Source of the DNA: Microcella daejeonensis
GTDB lineage: Bacteria > Actinomycetota > Actinomycetes > Actinomycetales > Microbacteriaceae
Assembly: GCF_026625045.1 (NCBI RefSeq)
Contig: NZ_CP113089.1
Location: 186,001 to 250,000 of the forward strand
Direction of reading: 5' to 3'
Length of the DNA stretch: 64,000 nt
The position numbers were made by a program, and so were the translations under genes. The notes beneath the pieces were generated by a model. That model saw only the letters and a program-made list of their open reading frames with translations. It made no database searches and was not told the DNA's origin. Below are positions 53,054 through 61,010 of this stretch, one piece after another (position 1 is the first letter of the stretch; every line of letters begins with the position of its first letter).

Positions 53054-53125
53054 CGGACGGCACGGACGACACGGGGGGCACGGACGGCACGGACGGCACG
53101 GACGGCACGGACGGCACGGACGGAG
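53054..53125. repeat. 9-bp tandem repeat (GGCACGGAC)
   Basis: About seven copies of a 9-base unit run through this stretch, the last five nearly perfect and the first ones diverged (GACGACACGG). The unit length is a multiple of three, so reading frames stay open through it, but there is no sign that it is translated. Confidence 0.8.
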
Positions 53126-53142
53126 CATTCGCCCCCGCGCTC

Positions 53143-53199
53143 CTTCCACTGTGCAGGACTTACTCGAGGTTCTATCGCGAAGTTCCTGCACAGTGGAAG
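53143..53199. repeat. 57-bp dispersed hairpin element, copy 3
   Basis: The arms are CTTCCACTGTGCAGG and CCTGCACAGTGGAAG. Relative to copies 1 and 2 one base differs in the left arm (C to G) and its partner differs in the right arm (G to C), so pairing is kept. The 27-base loop begins ACTTACTCGA and ends GCGAAGTT. Pairing extends two bases outward. Confidence 0.87.
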
Positions 53200-53317
53200 G
53201 ACCATGAGATGGCGTGCCACCCGCCGCGCCGGCGGGACATGAGGTCGGCAGCGCGGGAGGGCCGAGTCGAGAGGCCCTAGCGGCGAGGCGGGAGGGGACG
53301 AGGCCGAGGCCGAGCGG

Positions 53318-53386
53318 GACGAGAGAGACGAGAGAGACGAGAGAGACGAGAGAGACGAGAGAGACGAGAGAGACGAGAGAGACGAC
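53318..53386. repeat. 9-bp tandem repeat (GACGAGAGA), seven perfect units
   Basis: Seven identical GACGAGAGA units occupy 53318-53380, followed by a partial unit GACGAC. Strand composition is strongly purine-rich, unusual for this window. Identity between the units implies recent expansion by slippage. Confidence 0.9.
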
Positions 53387-53563
53387 GTTACGGGGCGGTC
53401 CGCACCTCGGACGGCTCGCCGGCGGATCGGGTGCAGTCGGATAGCGCGCCGACGGATGCGGCGCCGACGGATGCAGCGACGCCGGATAAGGCACCGGCGG
53501 GTGGGACGCGGCGGGCGCCTCGCCGGAAGGCGGGGCGACATCGGACGGGGGCGCCGTCGGCTC

Positions 53564-53723
53564 GGACACGACGTAGCGCGGGGTCGACTGAGCGCGGACA
53601 CGACGTAGCGCGGGGTCGACTGAGCGCGGGGCCGACTGAGTGCGGGGCCGACGGAGCGCGGGGCCGACGGAGCGCGGGGCCGACTGAGTGCGGGGCCGAC
53701 TGAGTGCGGCGCCGACGGAGCGC
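53564..53723. repeat. 16-bp tandem repeat, ten units
   Basis: Ten consecutive 16-base units fill this segment, with variants GGACACGACGTAGCGC, GGGGTCGACTGAGCGC, GGGGCCGACTGAGTGC and GGGGCCGACGGAGCGC. The period is not a multiple of three, which argues against coding. The array ends about 30 bases before the -10 of the VOC gene. Confidence 0.9.
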
Positions 53724-53767
53724 GCGCGGGGCTGCGCCGGCGGGCCGACCGGCGTACGGTGTGCCGC

Positions 53768-54181
53768 ATGCTGAAGATCTTCGTCAATCTGCCGGTGGCC
53801 GACGTGGGCCGCTCCCGGGCCTTCTACGAGGCCCTCGGCTTCACCATCAACGAGGCCTTCTCGGGCGAGAGCTCCGCCTGCGTCGTCATGAGCGACACCA
53901 TCTACGCGATGGTCATGGAGCCGGACGACTTCGCCGCCTTCACCGATCTGCCCGTCGCCGACGCGCGCACCGCGACCGCGGCGATGTACGCACTCAGCGC
54001 CGACCGCCGCGACGAGGTGGATGCCCTCCTCGCGCGCGCCGTCGCCGCAGGCGGCACGGCCGCCCGCCCTCCCCGCGACCTCGGCTTCATGTACAGCGCC
54101 GACGTGCGCGACCCCGACGGCCACCACTGGGAGTTCTTCTGGATGGACCCGGTCGCCGCAGAGCAGGGGCCGCCCTCCTAG
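53768..54181 (+). CDS. VOC (glyoxalase-fold) family protein
   Basis: This 137-aa protein has paired beta-alpha-beta-beta-beta modules with MLKIFVNLPVADVGRSRAFY at the N-terminus and the C-terminal DVRDPDGHHWEFFWMDP, where His and Glu are likely metal ligands. Similar proteins are annotated as extradiol-dioxygenase or glyoxalase-like; the reaction is unknown. The ATG at 53768 is seven bases after a TACGGT -10 (53755-53760), better than the upstream frame start at 53759. Confidence 0.88.
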   Translation: MLKIFVNLPVADVGRSRAFYEALGFTINEAFSGESSACVVMSDTIYAMVMEPDDFAAFTDLPVADARTATAAMYALSADRRDEVDALLARAVAAGGTAARPPRDLGFMYSADVRDPDGHHWEFFWMDPVAAEQGPPS

Positions 54182-54255
54182 CCGTCGCGATCGAAGCGCG
54201 GCGTACGGCGCCCGGCCCGCGACTCAGCGCTCGGCTGCGCGCGCCGGCGCCCTCC

Positions 54256-54870
54256 TCAGCCGTCGGCGAGCGCCGCGGTCGTGCGGGCTCCGAGGCCGAG
54301 CGCTCGTGCGGCCTCGAGATCGTCGAGCGTGTCGACGTCGCGGCGCAGGGTGGTGAGGGTGAGCGGCGGGCCGGCGAGTCCGGCCGTGAGGTTGACGTAG
54401 CCCGCCTCGGCGTGCGCCTCGGCGGAGCCCGGCCCGAACCGCAGCGAGTGCGGCAGGCCCGCCGCGGCGACGACGAGCGCCGTTCCCGAGCCCTCGGCGT
54501 CGGGCACGAAGGCCCAGCTGTGCTCGCTCGCCGCGAGCAGCGCGGACTCGAGGTCGGCGGGGTGCAGCGCCGGCAGGTCGCCCAGCAGCACGGCGGTGGG
54601 GGCATCCGCGTCGCAGATCGCCAGCCCCGCGCCGATCGCGACGAGGAGGCCGAAGCCGGGATCGGGCACGATGCGCACGCCGGCGACGGGCTCGGGCAGG
54701 GCCCCGACGACGATGAGCTCGCCCACCGCGGCGCAGGCCCGCGCGGCGAGGACGGTGTCGAGCGCGATCGCCTCGGCGATGCGCGCCCGGCGCTCCTCGG
54801 CGACGGCGAGGCGCGACTTGCCCTGGCCCCCGCCGCGCACGGGGATGACGAGGGAGACGGGACGGGCCAT
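54256..54870 (-). CDS. cofC: 2-phospho-L-lactate/PEP guanylyltransferase CofC/FbiD
   Basis: This 204-aa nucleotidyltransferase activates phosphoenolpyruvate or phospholactate with GTP to supply CofD. It has the small GT-A fold: an N-terminal LVIPVRGGGQGKSRLA, VLLGDLPALHPADLESAL with the metal Asp, and DVDTLDDLEAARALGLG at the end, like other FbiD proteins. The ATG follows a TAGGCT -10 (complement of 54877-54882) by six bases. It provides the missing piece of the F420 set in this window. Confidence 0.93.
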   Translation of the reverse strand: MARPVSLVIPVRGGGQGKSRLAVAEERRARIAEAIALDTVLAARACAAVGELIVVGALPEPVAGVRIVPDPGFGLLVAIGAGLAICDADAPTAVLLGDLPALHPADLESALLAASEHSWAFVPDAEGSGTALVVAAAGLPHSLRFGPGSAEAHAEAGYVNLTAGLAGPPLTLTTLRRDVDTLDDLEAARALGLGARTTAALADG

Positions 54871-54879
54871 CGTTCGAGC

Positions 54880-57186
54880 CTAGGCCGCGGCCGGCTCGAG
54901 CAGCGCGTCGTCGGCGCGCGTCAGCAGGGAGACCGGGGCGACGCGCGCGAGCATCCGGCGCCACCAGGGCGACTGCCGGCGGAGCGCGGCGAGCACGCCG
55001 TCGATGACCGGCGGATCGACGGCCGACCGCTCGGCACCGAAGGCGCGCGCCTCGGCGGCGAGCAGCACGCGCTCGAGGTCGGCCCGCACCGCGGCATCGC
55101 CGGCGCCCCAGCGATCGGCGAGCGCGCGGGGCGTGAGCGTGAGCGCGGCGGGCAGACCGAGATCGCGCGCGGTGTCGCGCACCTCGCGCCAGCGGTCGAG
55201 CGCATCGGACGAGCGGCGGCGGCGGGAGCGGCGGAGCGCGCGGACGACGCCGGGGGCCGCGAGCCCCGCGAGCAGGAGAACCACCGCGAGCGCCGCGACG
55301 GCCGCCGGATCGGGACGGAAGCCGGCGACGGCCCCCGCCTCGGCCCCGTCACCGCCCGCGCCGGGGGCGTCGCTCGGCACGAGCGGATCCGCGCCATCGG
55401 GGCCCGGCGTCGTGGCGCTCGGATCGGGCGCGTCGCTCGGCGTCGCCGGGTCGGGCGTGGGGCTGGGGGTCGCGCCCGGCTCGGCGGGAGCATCCGTCGC
55501 CGGCACGTCGTCGGTCGCGTAGGCGGGGGTCGTGCCGCGCGAGGGCGTCGGCTCGAAGCGCACCCAGCCCAGGTCGTCGAAGTGCAGCTCGGGCCAGGCG
55601 TGCAGGTCGTCGCTGCTCACCGCGAACTCGCTCGGCGCGTCGGGGTCGCGGGTTCCCGGCAGCAGGCCGACGGCGATGCGGGCGGGGATCCCGAGGGTGC
55701 GCGCCATGAGCGTCATCGCCGAGGCGTAGTGCACGCAGTAGCCGCTGCGGGCCTCGAGGAACCGCGCGACGATCTCGGCGCCCGTTCCGTCGTAGCCGCC
55801 CTCGACGGGCGCCTGCTCGGAGTACTCGAAGGCGCCGTCGGTGAAGAACCGCTGCAGCGCGAGGGCCTGCTCGTAGGGGGCGGCGAGGTCGCCGACGACG
55901 GTGCGCGCGGTCTGCGCGACGATCGGCTCGGTCTCGTCGGGCACCGCGCGATAGCGATCGAGCCCGGGGGCGGTCACGCCCGCCGCCCGCAGCTGCTCGG
56001 GCGTCGGCTCGGCGACGAGGCTGTCGACCGTGTACGAGCCGGCGCGCAACGGCCCCGCCGGCGATCGCATCGTCAGCCCGTCGCGGTCGACGATCCAGGA
56101 GCCGTCGAGGTCGGTGACCCGAGCGGGCGAGCTCGGCAGCGGCACCCACCGCGAGCGCAGGTTGACGAGCGTGATGTCGGTGGTCGCCTCGCTGCGCGCC
56201 ACCTCCTCGCCGAACCAGGCGGGCGGGCCGACGTCGTCCGTGGGCTCAGCCGGGGCGTCGCGCACGACCGGCTGCACCTCCTGCCCCTCGAAATCGGCCA
56301 GGTGCGAGAGCGTCAGGTAGAGCCCGCCCTCGGCCGTCGTCGAGTACCGCAGCACGGTCACCGGCGCACCGCGCCGCAGGTCGTCGCCGAGCGAGATCAC
56401 CGGGTTCACGCCCGAGGTGACGGCCGCGACGCCCGCGCCCGTCGGCCGGTCGCCGACGACCACCGCGGGCAGCAGCAGCGGGGCGATGACGGCGACCGCG
56501 ACGACGGCCGCGGCGATGCCGACCGCCCGCCCCGCCGCCGCCCCGCCGCCGCTCGCTGCCGGACGGTGCACGGCGAGCACGAGCAGGAACGCCACCGCGG
56601 TCGCGAGCACCGAGAGGAGCGGCAGCTCCCCCGGGACGAGCACGACGGGCACGGCGAGCACCGCGAGCAGCGGCACCGCGGCGAGCGCCGGGCGTCGCAG
56701 CGCCGAGGCCGCGACGTCGGCGAGCAGCACGAGCGCCCCGATGCCGGCGGCGAGGAAGAAGCGGATGCCGTCCTCGGCGATCGCCGGGATGCCCTGCTCG
56801 GCGATGCCCGACTCCCCCTCGAGCACGAGCTCGCCGATGCGGCGCACGACGCCCTCGAACAGCAGGTCGTCTCCGACCGGCACGAGCGCGTCGAGCGCGA
56901 ACATCGCGATGAGCGTGATCGGCAGGGCGAGCACTCCCGCGACGACCGACCACAGGCGCGCCCAGGCCGGCGCGGTGCGGCGCACGATGAGCCCGGCCGC
57001 GAGCACGATCGCGGCGACGACGAGCGTCGAGGCGAACCACGGGCCCTCCGGCTCGAGCAGAACGGTGAAGCCCGAGAGCGCGGCGCCGGTCGCGAGCAGC
57101 AGGGCGAGGCCGACGGCGGGCGAGCCCGGCCCCGTGAGGCCGGGGGCGGGGGCGGATGCCCGCGCGCGCGTCGCCCGCTCAGCCAC
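54880..57186 (-). CDS. Membrane transglutaminase-like protein (DUF3488 + transglutaminase core)
   Basis: This 768-aa protein has about six N-terminal membrane helices, an extracellular transglutaminase-like domain with catalytic Cys in RSGYCVHYASAM, His in LHAWPELHF and Asp in DLGWVRFEP, a Pro/Ser/Thr/Asp-rich linker, another membrane helix and a C-terminal cytosolic DUF4129-like part. The GTG overlaps the end of the DUF58 gene by eight bases. The MoxR-DUF58-transglutaminase trio is a common conserved unit, possibly for cell envelope protein maturation. Confidence 0.92.
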   Translation of the reverse strand: MAERATRARASAPAPGLTGPGSPAVGLALLLATGAALSGFTVLLEPEGPWFASTLVVAAIVLAAGLIVRRTAPAWARLWSVVAGVLALPITLIAMFALDALVPVGDDLLFEGVVRRIGELVLEGESGIAEQGIPAIAEDGIRFFLAAGIGALVLLADVAASALRRPALAAVPLLAVLAVPVVLVPGELPLLSVLATAVAFLLVLAVHRPAASGGGAAAGRAVGIAAAVVAVAVIAPLLLPAVVVGDRPTGAGVAAVTSGVNPVISLGDDLRRGAPVTVLRYSTTAEGGLYLTLSHLADFEGQEVQPVVRDAPAEPTDDVGPPAWFGEEVARSEATTDITLVNLRSRWVPLPSSPARVTDLDGSWIVDRDGLTMRSPAGPLRAGSYTVDSLVAEPTPEQLRAAGVTAPGLDRYRAVPDETEPIVAQTARTVVGDLAAPYEQALALQRFFTDGAFEYSEQAPVEGGYDGTGAEIVARFLEARSGYCVHYASAMTLMARTLGIPARIAVGLLPGTRDPDAPSEFAVSSDDLHAWPELHFDDLGWVRFEPTPSRGTTPAYATDDVPATDAPAEPGATPSPTPDPATPSDAPDPSATTPGPDGADPLVPSDAPGAGGDGAEAGAVAGFRPDPAAVAALAVVLLLAGLAAPGVVRALRRSRRRRSSDALDRWREVRDTARDLGLPAALTLTPRALADRWGAGDAAVRADLERVLLAAEARAFGAERSAVDPPVIDGVLAALRRQSPWWRRMLARVAPVSLLTRADDALLEPAAA

Positions 57187-58429
57187 GGCGCGCCCCCTCG
57201 CGCAGCAGGGCCTCGGCGGGCGTGCGCTCCTCGGCGCGCCCGAGCAGCGACCACCAGGCGTCCGCGAGCGGCGCCGTCGGCTCGACGACGGCCGTGAGCC
57301 AGCCGGCCCGGCGGAAGGCGTCCTCCGCCTCGCGGCCCGCCGGGCCGTCGGCGACCGGGCCGGAGGGGGCGACGAGCAGGGCGACGGCGACCGATCCGGG
57401 GGCGCGCTGGGCGAGCATCCACCGCACGGTGCCGGCGTCGGGGCGGCACGCCACCGCGACGAGGGGAACGGACGCGGCGGTGCCTGGGACGCCGTCGAGC
57501 GGAGCGGCCGGCGAGAGGGCGAGCACGGCGAGCTGCCCGAGCACGCGGCCGACCGGGCCGTCGGCGGAGGGCGCCTCGTCGGAGCGCGGCGAGGGTGTGA
57601 CGAGGTCGACGGCGTAGCCCCGTTCGGCGAGGTGCGCGGCGGCGGAGGCGGCCATGCGCACGACCCACTCGAAGGAGGGCGAGGCGGGCTCGCGGCGCGG
57701 CCGGTGATCGGGGTAGGAGGGGAGCTGGTCGTCGACGAGCAGGCGCGCGCGGGGGCCGGCCTGCGGCTCGTCCTGACGCACCATGAGCTCGCCCTGGCGT
57801 GCCGAGACGCGCCAGTGCACGCGCCTCATCGCGTCGCCGCTGCGGTACTCGCGGGTGATGACGTCGTCGTCGGCGCGCTCGCGCGAACGACTGCTGCGCG
57901 GCCCGCTCTCGGCGCTGGGGTCGGGCACCGGTCCGGCGGGCAGCGGCTCGACGGCGGGCAGCACGAGCTGGGTCGTGACGGCGACCGTGCTGGTGACCCG
58001 CACCGCGAGCGCGAAGGGGTCGCGCTCCTCGACGAGCAGCGGGCCGACCGAGGCGAGGCCGCGGCGCTCGGGCCAGTAGCGGTAGCCGAGGGAGCGCGGA
58101 CGCCGCGCGCGCACCTCCTCGAGGCGGCCGGGGCCCGCGTAGCCGGGCGGCATGGGCACGCGCTCGATCCACTCGGCCGCGCGGGCGCGCCCCGAGACGA
58201 GCACCTCGACGCGCACGGGCTCGTCGACGGTCGCGACGACGGGCTGCAGATGCCGTGCGACGGCGAGCCGGGGGCGGGAGGCCGCGACGACGAGGAATCC
58301 CACGATCGGCGCTGCGGCGGCGACCACCGCGAGGGGCAGGATCTCGGGGCGCTCGAGCCCGTAGGCGAGGGCGGCGAGATTGGCGGCGACGACGAGGAAC
58401 GCCCAGCCCCTGCCGGTCAATCGCGGCAC
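57179..58429 (-). CDS. DUF58 domain protein
   Basis: This 416-aa protein has two N-terminal membrane helices (AFLVVAANLAALAYGL, then LAVVAAAAPIVGFLVVAAS) and a cytosolic DUF58 domain with the family mark EYRSGDAMRRVHWRVSAR followed by LMVRQDEP. It works with MoxR ATPases in an unknown assembly or activation process. The GTG at 58429 has GAGGGG six bases upstream and lies eight bases after the moxR stop. Confidence 0.9.
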   Translation of the reverse strand: MPRLTGRGWAFLVVAANLAALAYGLERPEILPLAVVAAAAPIVGFLVVAASRPRLAVARHLQPVVATVDEPVRVEVLVSGRARAAEWIERVPMPPGYAGPGRLEEVRARRPRSLGYRYWPERRGLASVGPLLVEERDPFALAVRVTSTVAVTTQLVLPAVEPLPAGPVPDPSAESGPRSSRSRERADDDVITREYRSGDAMRRVHWRVSARQGELMVRQDEPQAGPRARLLVDDQLPSYPDHRPRREPASPSFEWVVRMAASAAAHLAERGYAVDLVTPSPRSDEAPSADGPVGRVLGQLAVLALSPAAPLDGVPGTAASVPLVAVACRPDAGTVRWMLAQRAPGSVAVALLVAPSGPVADGPAGREAEDAFRRAGWLTAVVEPTAPLADAWWSLLGRAEERTPAEALLREGARRG

Positions 58430-58437
58430 GGCGCCCC

Positions 58438-59505
58438 TCAGTGCCGGGCGCCGGGCACCGGCACGGGGGTCGCGGCGATGATGCGGTGCACGACGTCGTC
58501 GACGCCCCGCACGGGCGATCCATCGGGATGCTGGGCGCGGGGAACGAGGATCATGCGGTGCGAGAGCACCGTGGTGGCGAGCGCGTCGATGTCGTCGGGC
58601 AGCACGAAGTCGCGGCCGTCGAGGGCCGCGCGGGCGCGGGCGGCGCGCACGAGCTGCAGCGTGGAGCGCGGGCTCGCGCCGAGCCGCAGCGCCGAGTCGT
58701 CGCGCGTGGCCTGCACGATCGCGACCGCGTACTGCTCGACGGCGGGGCTCACGAAGACCTCGCGCACGGTCGCGATCATGCGGCGCAGCCCGGCGACGTC
58801 GACGAGGGGCTGCAGGCGGTCGAGCGGCGAGCCGTGCTCCCGATCGCGCAGCATCTGCTGCTCGCTGGCCGCGTCGGGGTAGCCGATCGAGATGCGCGCC
58901 ATGAAGCGATCGCGCTGCGCCTCGGGCAGGGCGTAGGTGCCCTCCATCTCGACGGGGTTCTGCGTCGCGACGACGAGGAACGGAGACTCGAGGCGGTGGG
59001 TGTGCCCGTCGACGGTGACCTGGCCCTCCTCCATGCACTCCAGCAGGGCGCTCTGGGTCTTCGGGCTCGCGCGGTTGATCTCGTCGCCGATGACGATGTG
59101 CGCGAAGACCGGGCCGGGGGTGAACTCGAACACGCCCTGCTGCTGCCGGTAGACGCTCACGCCCGTGATGTCGGCGGGCAGCAGATCGGGGGTGAACTGG
59201 ATGCGGCTGACGGTGCCGGCGATGCACGTGGCGAGCGCGCGGGCAAGCACGGTCTTGCCCACGCCCGGAACGTCCTCGATCAGCAGGTGCCCCTCGGCGA
59301 GCAGCACGGTGAGCGCCATGTCGACGGCTTCGGGCTTGCCGTCGAGCACCCCGTTCATCGCGTGCCGGATGGCGTCGCCGAGCTCGGCGAACCGCTCCAT
59401 CGAGATCGGGCCGGACTCCCCCTCGGCCGAGCCGGCGGCGGCTCCCGCGGTCGGGGGGTCGGCCGGGTGGTGGTCGGCAGTGCCGGGGCTCGTCGTCGTG
59501 CTCAC
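58438..59505 (-). CDS. MoxR-family AAA+ ATPase
   Basis: This 355-aa chaperone-like ATPase has Walker A DVPGVGKTVLARAL, a FTPDLLPADITG segment, Walker B IGDEINRASPKTQSALLE and sensor region VVATQNPVEMEGTY, ending in a helical lid domain. MoxR proteins remodel or insert metal into partners with the DUF58 protein, encoded next. The N-terminal 35 residues are a low-complexity extension (Ala, Pro, Gly). Confidence 0.93.
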   Translation of the reverse strand: MSTTTSPGTADHHPADPPTAGAAAGSAEGESGPISMERFAELGDAIRHAMNGVLDGKPEAVDMALTVLLAEGHLLIEDVPGVGKTVLARALATCIAGTVSRIQFTPDLLPADITGVSVYRQQQGVFEFTPGPVFAHIVIGDEINRASPKTQSALLECMEEGQVTVDGHTHRLESPFLVVATQNPVEMEGTYALPEAQRDRFMARISIGYPDAASEQQMLRDREHGSPLDRLQPLVDVAGLRRMIATVREVFVSPAVEQYAVAIVQATRDDSALRLGASPRSTLQLVRAARARAALDGRDFVLPDDIDALATTVLSHRMILVPRAQHPDGSPVRGVDDVVHRIIAATPVPVPGARH

Positions 59506-59559
59506 GTCGGCATCCTCGCACGTCGCGGTGACGAAAAGGCCGACGACCTCGCGGGAAGG

Positions 59560-60381
59560 TCAGGAATTCTCGGATGCTCCGGCCGCGGCCGCGCGGCCCG
59601 CCGCGAGCCCCTCGGCGTAGCCCGCCGCATGCCCCTCGGCGCGCGCCTCGCGGTGGCCGAGGTAGAACATGTCCTCCTCGGCGCGGCGCACGAGCTGCCG
59701 GCCGCCCGGGGCTGCGGCATCGAGCAGGCGCGCCATTCCGCGGATCACGGCGACGGGCATCCCGCTGGATTTGCCCTTCACGAGGTCGGCGGCCGCCGCG
59801 ATCTCGTCGCCCACGGCGGGGGCCGTGACCTCGAGCAGCTTGCCGCTCGCGTCGCGCCCGCCGCGCAGGTCGTCGAGCAGCCGCACGCCGCTCGCCCCGA
59901 TCGCGATGTCGGTCTGGCCCTCGCGCCAGGCGCGGCCGGCCGTGTCGGTGATGACGACGCCGACGGGGGCGCCGATCCGCGCCTCGACCGCCGCGCGGAT
60001 CGCCGCCGCGCTCGCATCGGGGTCGAGCGGCAGCAGCAGCACGGTGCCGTCGGCGGTATTGCTCGCGTCGACGCCGGCCGCGGCCATGACGAGCCCGAGG
60101 CGGTTCTCGACGATGCGGGTGACGCCTCCGGGGTGCTCGCGGGTCGCGACCACCCGCACGGTCTCGTCGGTGATCGCCTGCTCGCGGTCGGCCGCCGTGC
60201 GGATGCGCCCCTCGGCCTTGCTCACGATCTTGCTCGTCACCGCGAGGATGTCGCCGGGCCGCACGTCGCCCGCCTCCGCCGCCCGCGCGATGAGGTCGGG
60301 CAGGTCGTCGCCGGGCACGATCTCGCCGATGCCGGGCAGCACGAGCACGGTCAGGGCGGTGGGATGCTCGGGTGCGGTCAC
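59560..60381 (-). CDS. cofE: Coenzyme F420-0:L-glutamate ligase CofE
   Basis: This 273-aa GTP-dependent ligase adds glutamates to F420-0. Conserved segments are [65 protein letters not shown] and AVIRGMARL. It corresponds to the N-terminal half of mycobacterial FbiB; the nitroreductase-like C-terminal half is absent, so the dehydro-F420 reduction must be done by another protein. The last 25 residues form an Ala/Gly-rich tail. The GTG at 60381 has a GAGAAT box six bases upstream. Confidence 0.93.
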   Translation of the reverse strand: MTAPEHPTALTVLVLPGIGEIVPGDDLPDLIARAAEAGDVRPGDILAVTSKIVSKAEGRIRTAADREQAITDETVRVVATREHPGGVTRIVENRLGLVMAAAGVDASNTADGTVLLLPLDPDASAAAIRAAVEARIGAPVGVVITDTAGRAWREGQTDIAIGASGVRLLDDLRGGRDASGKLLEVTAPAVGDEIAAAADLVKGKSSGMPVAVIRGMARLLDAAAPGGRQLVRRAEEDMFYLGHREARAEGHAAGYAEGLAAGRAAAAGASENS

Positions 60382-60417
60382 GCTGCCATTCTCGCAAGCG
60401 CGGCCGTGCGCCGACTC

Positions 60418-60795
60418 CTAGCGGGCGTCGTCGCGGCGGCGGCGCGCCTCGACCTCGGCCTCGAGGCGTCGGATGCGCGCATCGTTCTCGGCCTGCGCGA
60501 TCTCCGCCTTGAGCCGGGCGAGCTCTGCCTCGGTCGAGCTGAGCGGCGCGCTGCCCGCGGCGGCGACCAGGCGCTCCCAGCGGCGCGGGTCGCCGAACGG
60601 GACGGCCTCGGGACGCGGGCCGTAGTCGCGGCCGATCGTCCACCAGAGGATGGCTCCGACGAGCGGGATGAGGATCACGAGGATGATCCAGAAGGTCTTC
60701 GGCAGGTGGTTCACCTGGTGCTCGCCGCGCATGATGATGTCGGCGAGGGTCAGCACGGAGAGCAGGATCGGCAGCGCGGCCAGGATCAGGTACAC
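60418..60795 (-). CDS. PLDc_N-type membrane protein with coiled-coil tail
   Basis: This 125-aa protein has two hydrophobic segments (MYLILAALPILLSVLTLADI and FWIILVILIPLVGAILWWTI) ending in GRDYG, the pattern of the cardiolipin synthase N-terminal (PLDc_N) domain, followed by a charged coiled coil (AELARLKAEIAQAENDARIR). It has no catalytic phospholipase domain. The GTG lies six bases after a TAGGGT -10 (complement of 60802-60807). Function unknown. Confidence 0.85.
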   Translation of the reverse strand: MYLILAALPILLSVLTLADIIMRGEHQVNHLPKTFWIILVILIPLVGAILWWTIGRDYGPRPEAVPFGDPRRWERLVAAAGSAPLSSTEAELARLKAEIAQAENDARIRRLEAEVEARRRRDDAR

Positions 60796-60867
60796 GCGGT
60801 CACCCTAGTGAGGAAACCGCGTCTTGCGCCAGGGTCGGCGCGAGCATCCCGCCGTCGCCGTGCGCGA

Positions 60868-60940
60868 ATGCAGGACTTCCGAGCACGACTACGGCATGTC
60901 GCGGCCTACGGCGAGGGGACGCTCCGGGGACGTCCTGCAT
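60868..60940. repeat. Long-loop inverted repeat ATGCAGGAC
   Basis: ATGCAGGAC (60868-60876) and GTCCTGCAT (60932-60940) are perfect 9-bp inverted repeats around a 55-base loop, in a 215-base non-coding spacer. The arm core TGCAGGACTT recalls the inner end of the 57-bp element (TGCAGG followed by ACTT), so it may be a distant relative. Confidence 0.6.
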
Positions 60941-61010
60941 GTGCGCGCGCTCGCGGCCGGACGAGCGGTCCCCGGGCCCGGACCGGCATCCGTCGGACGG
61001 AGGGCGCGGG

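Larger units (their letters stand above)
52741..53767. other. 1-kb repeat-rich non-coding spacer between fbiC and the VOC gene
   Basis: No convincing gene lies in this kilobase. It contains a 9-bp GGCACGGAC-type array, a 57-bp hairpin element, seven GACGAGAGA units, two degenerate 16-bp units (53444-53475) and a ten-unit 16-bp array. Open frames through the region encode only the repeats (Thr-Asp-Gly and Arg-Glu-Thr runs) and lack start signals. A TACGGT -10 at its end (53755-53760) serves the VOC gene. Confidence 0.7.

Noticed and set aside
53431..53703. A 90-codon frame across the repeat region
   Set aside because: The translation is only the tandem repeats, with no start signal and no recognisable domain.
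53318..53723. Tandem repeats considered as a CRISPR array
   Set aside because: The units are 9 and 16 bases and directly adjacent with no unique spacers, and no cas gene is present.
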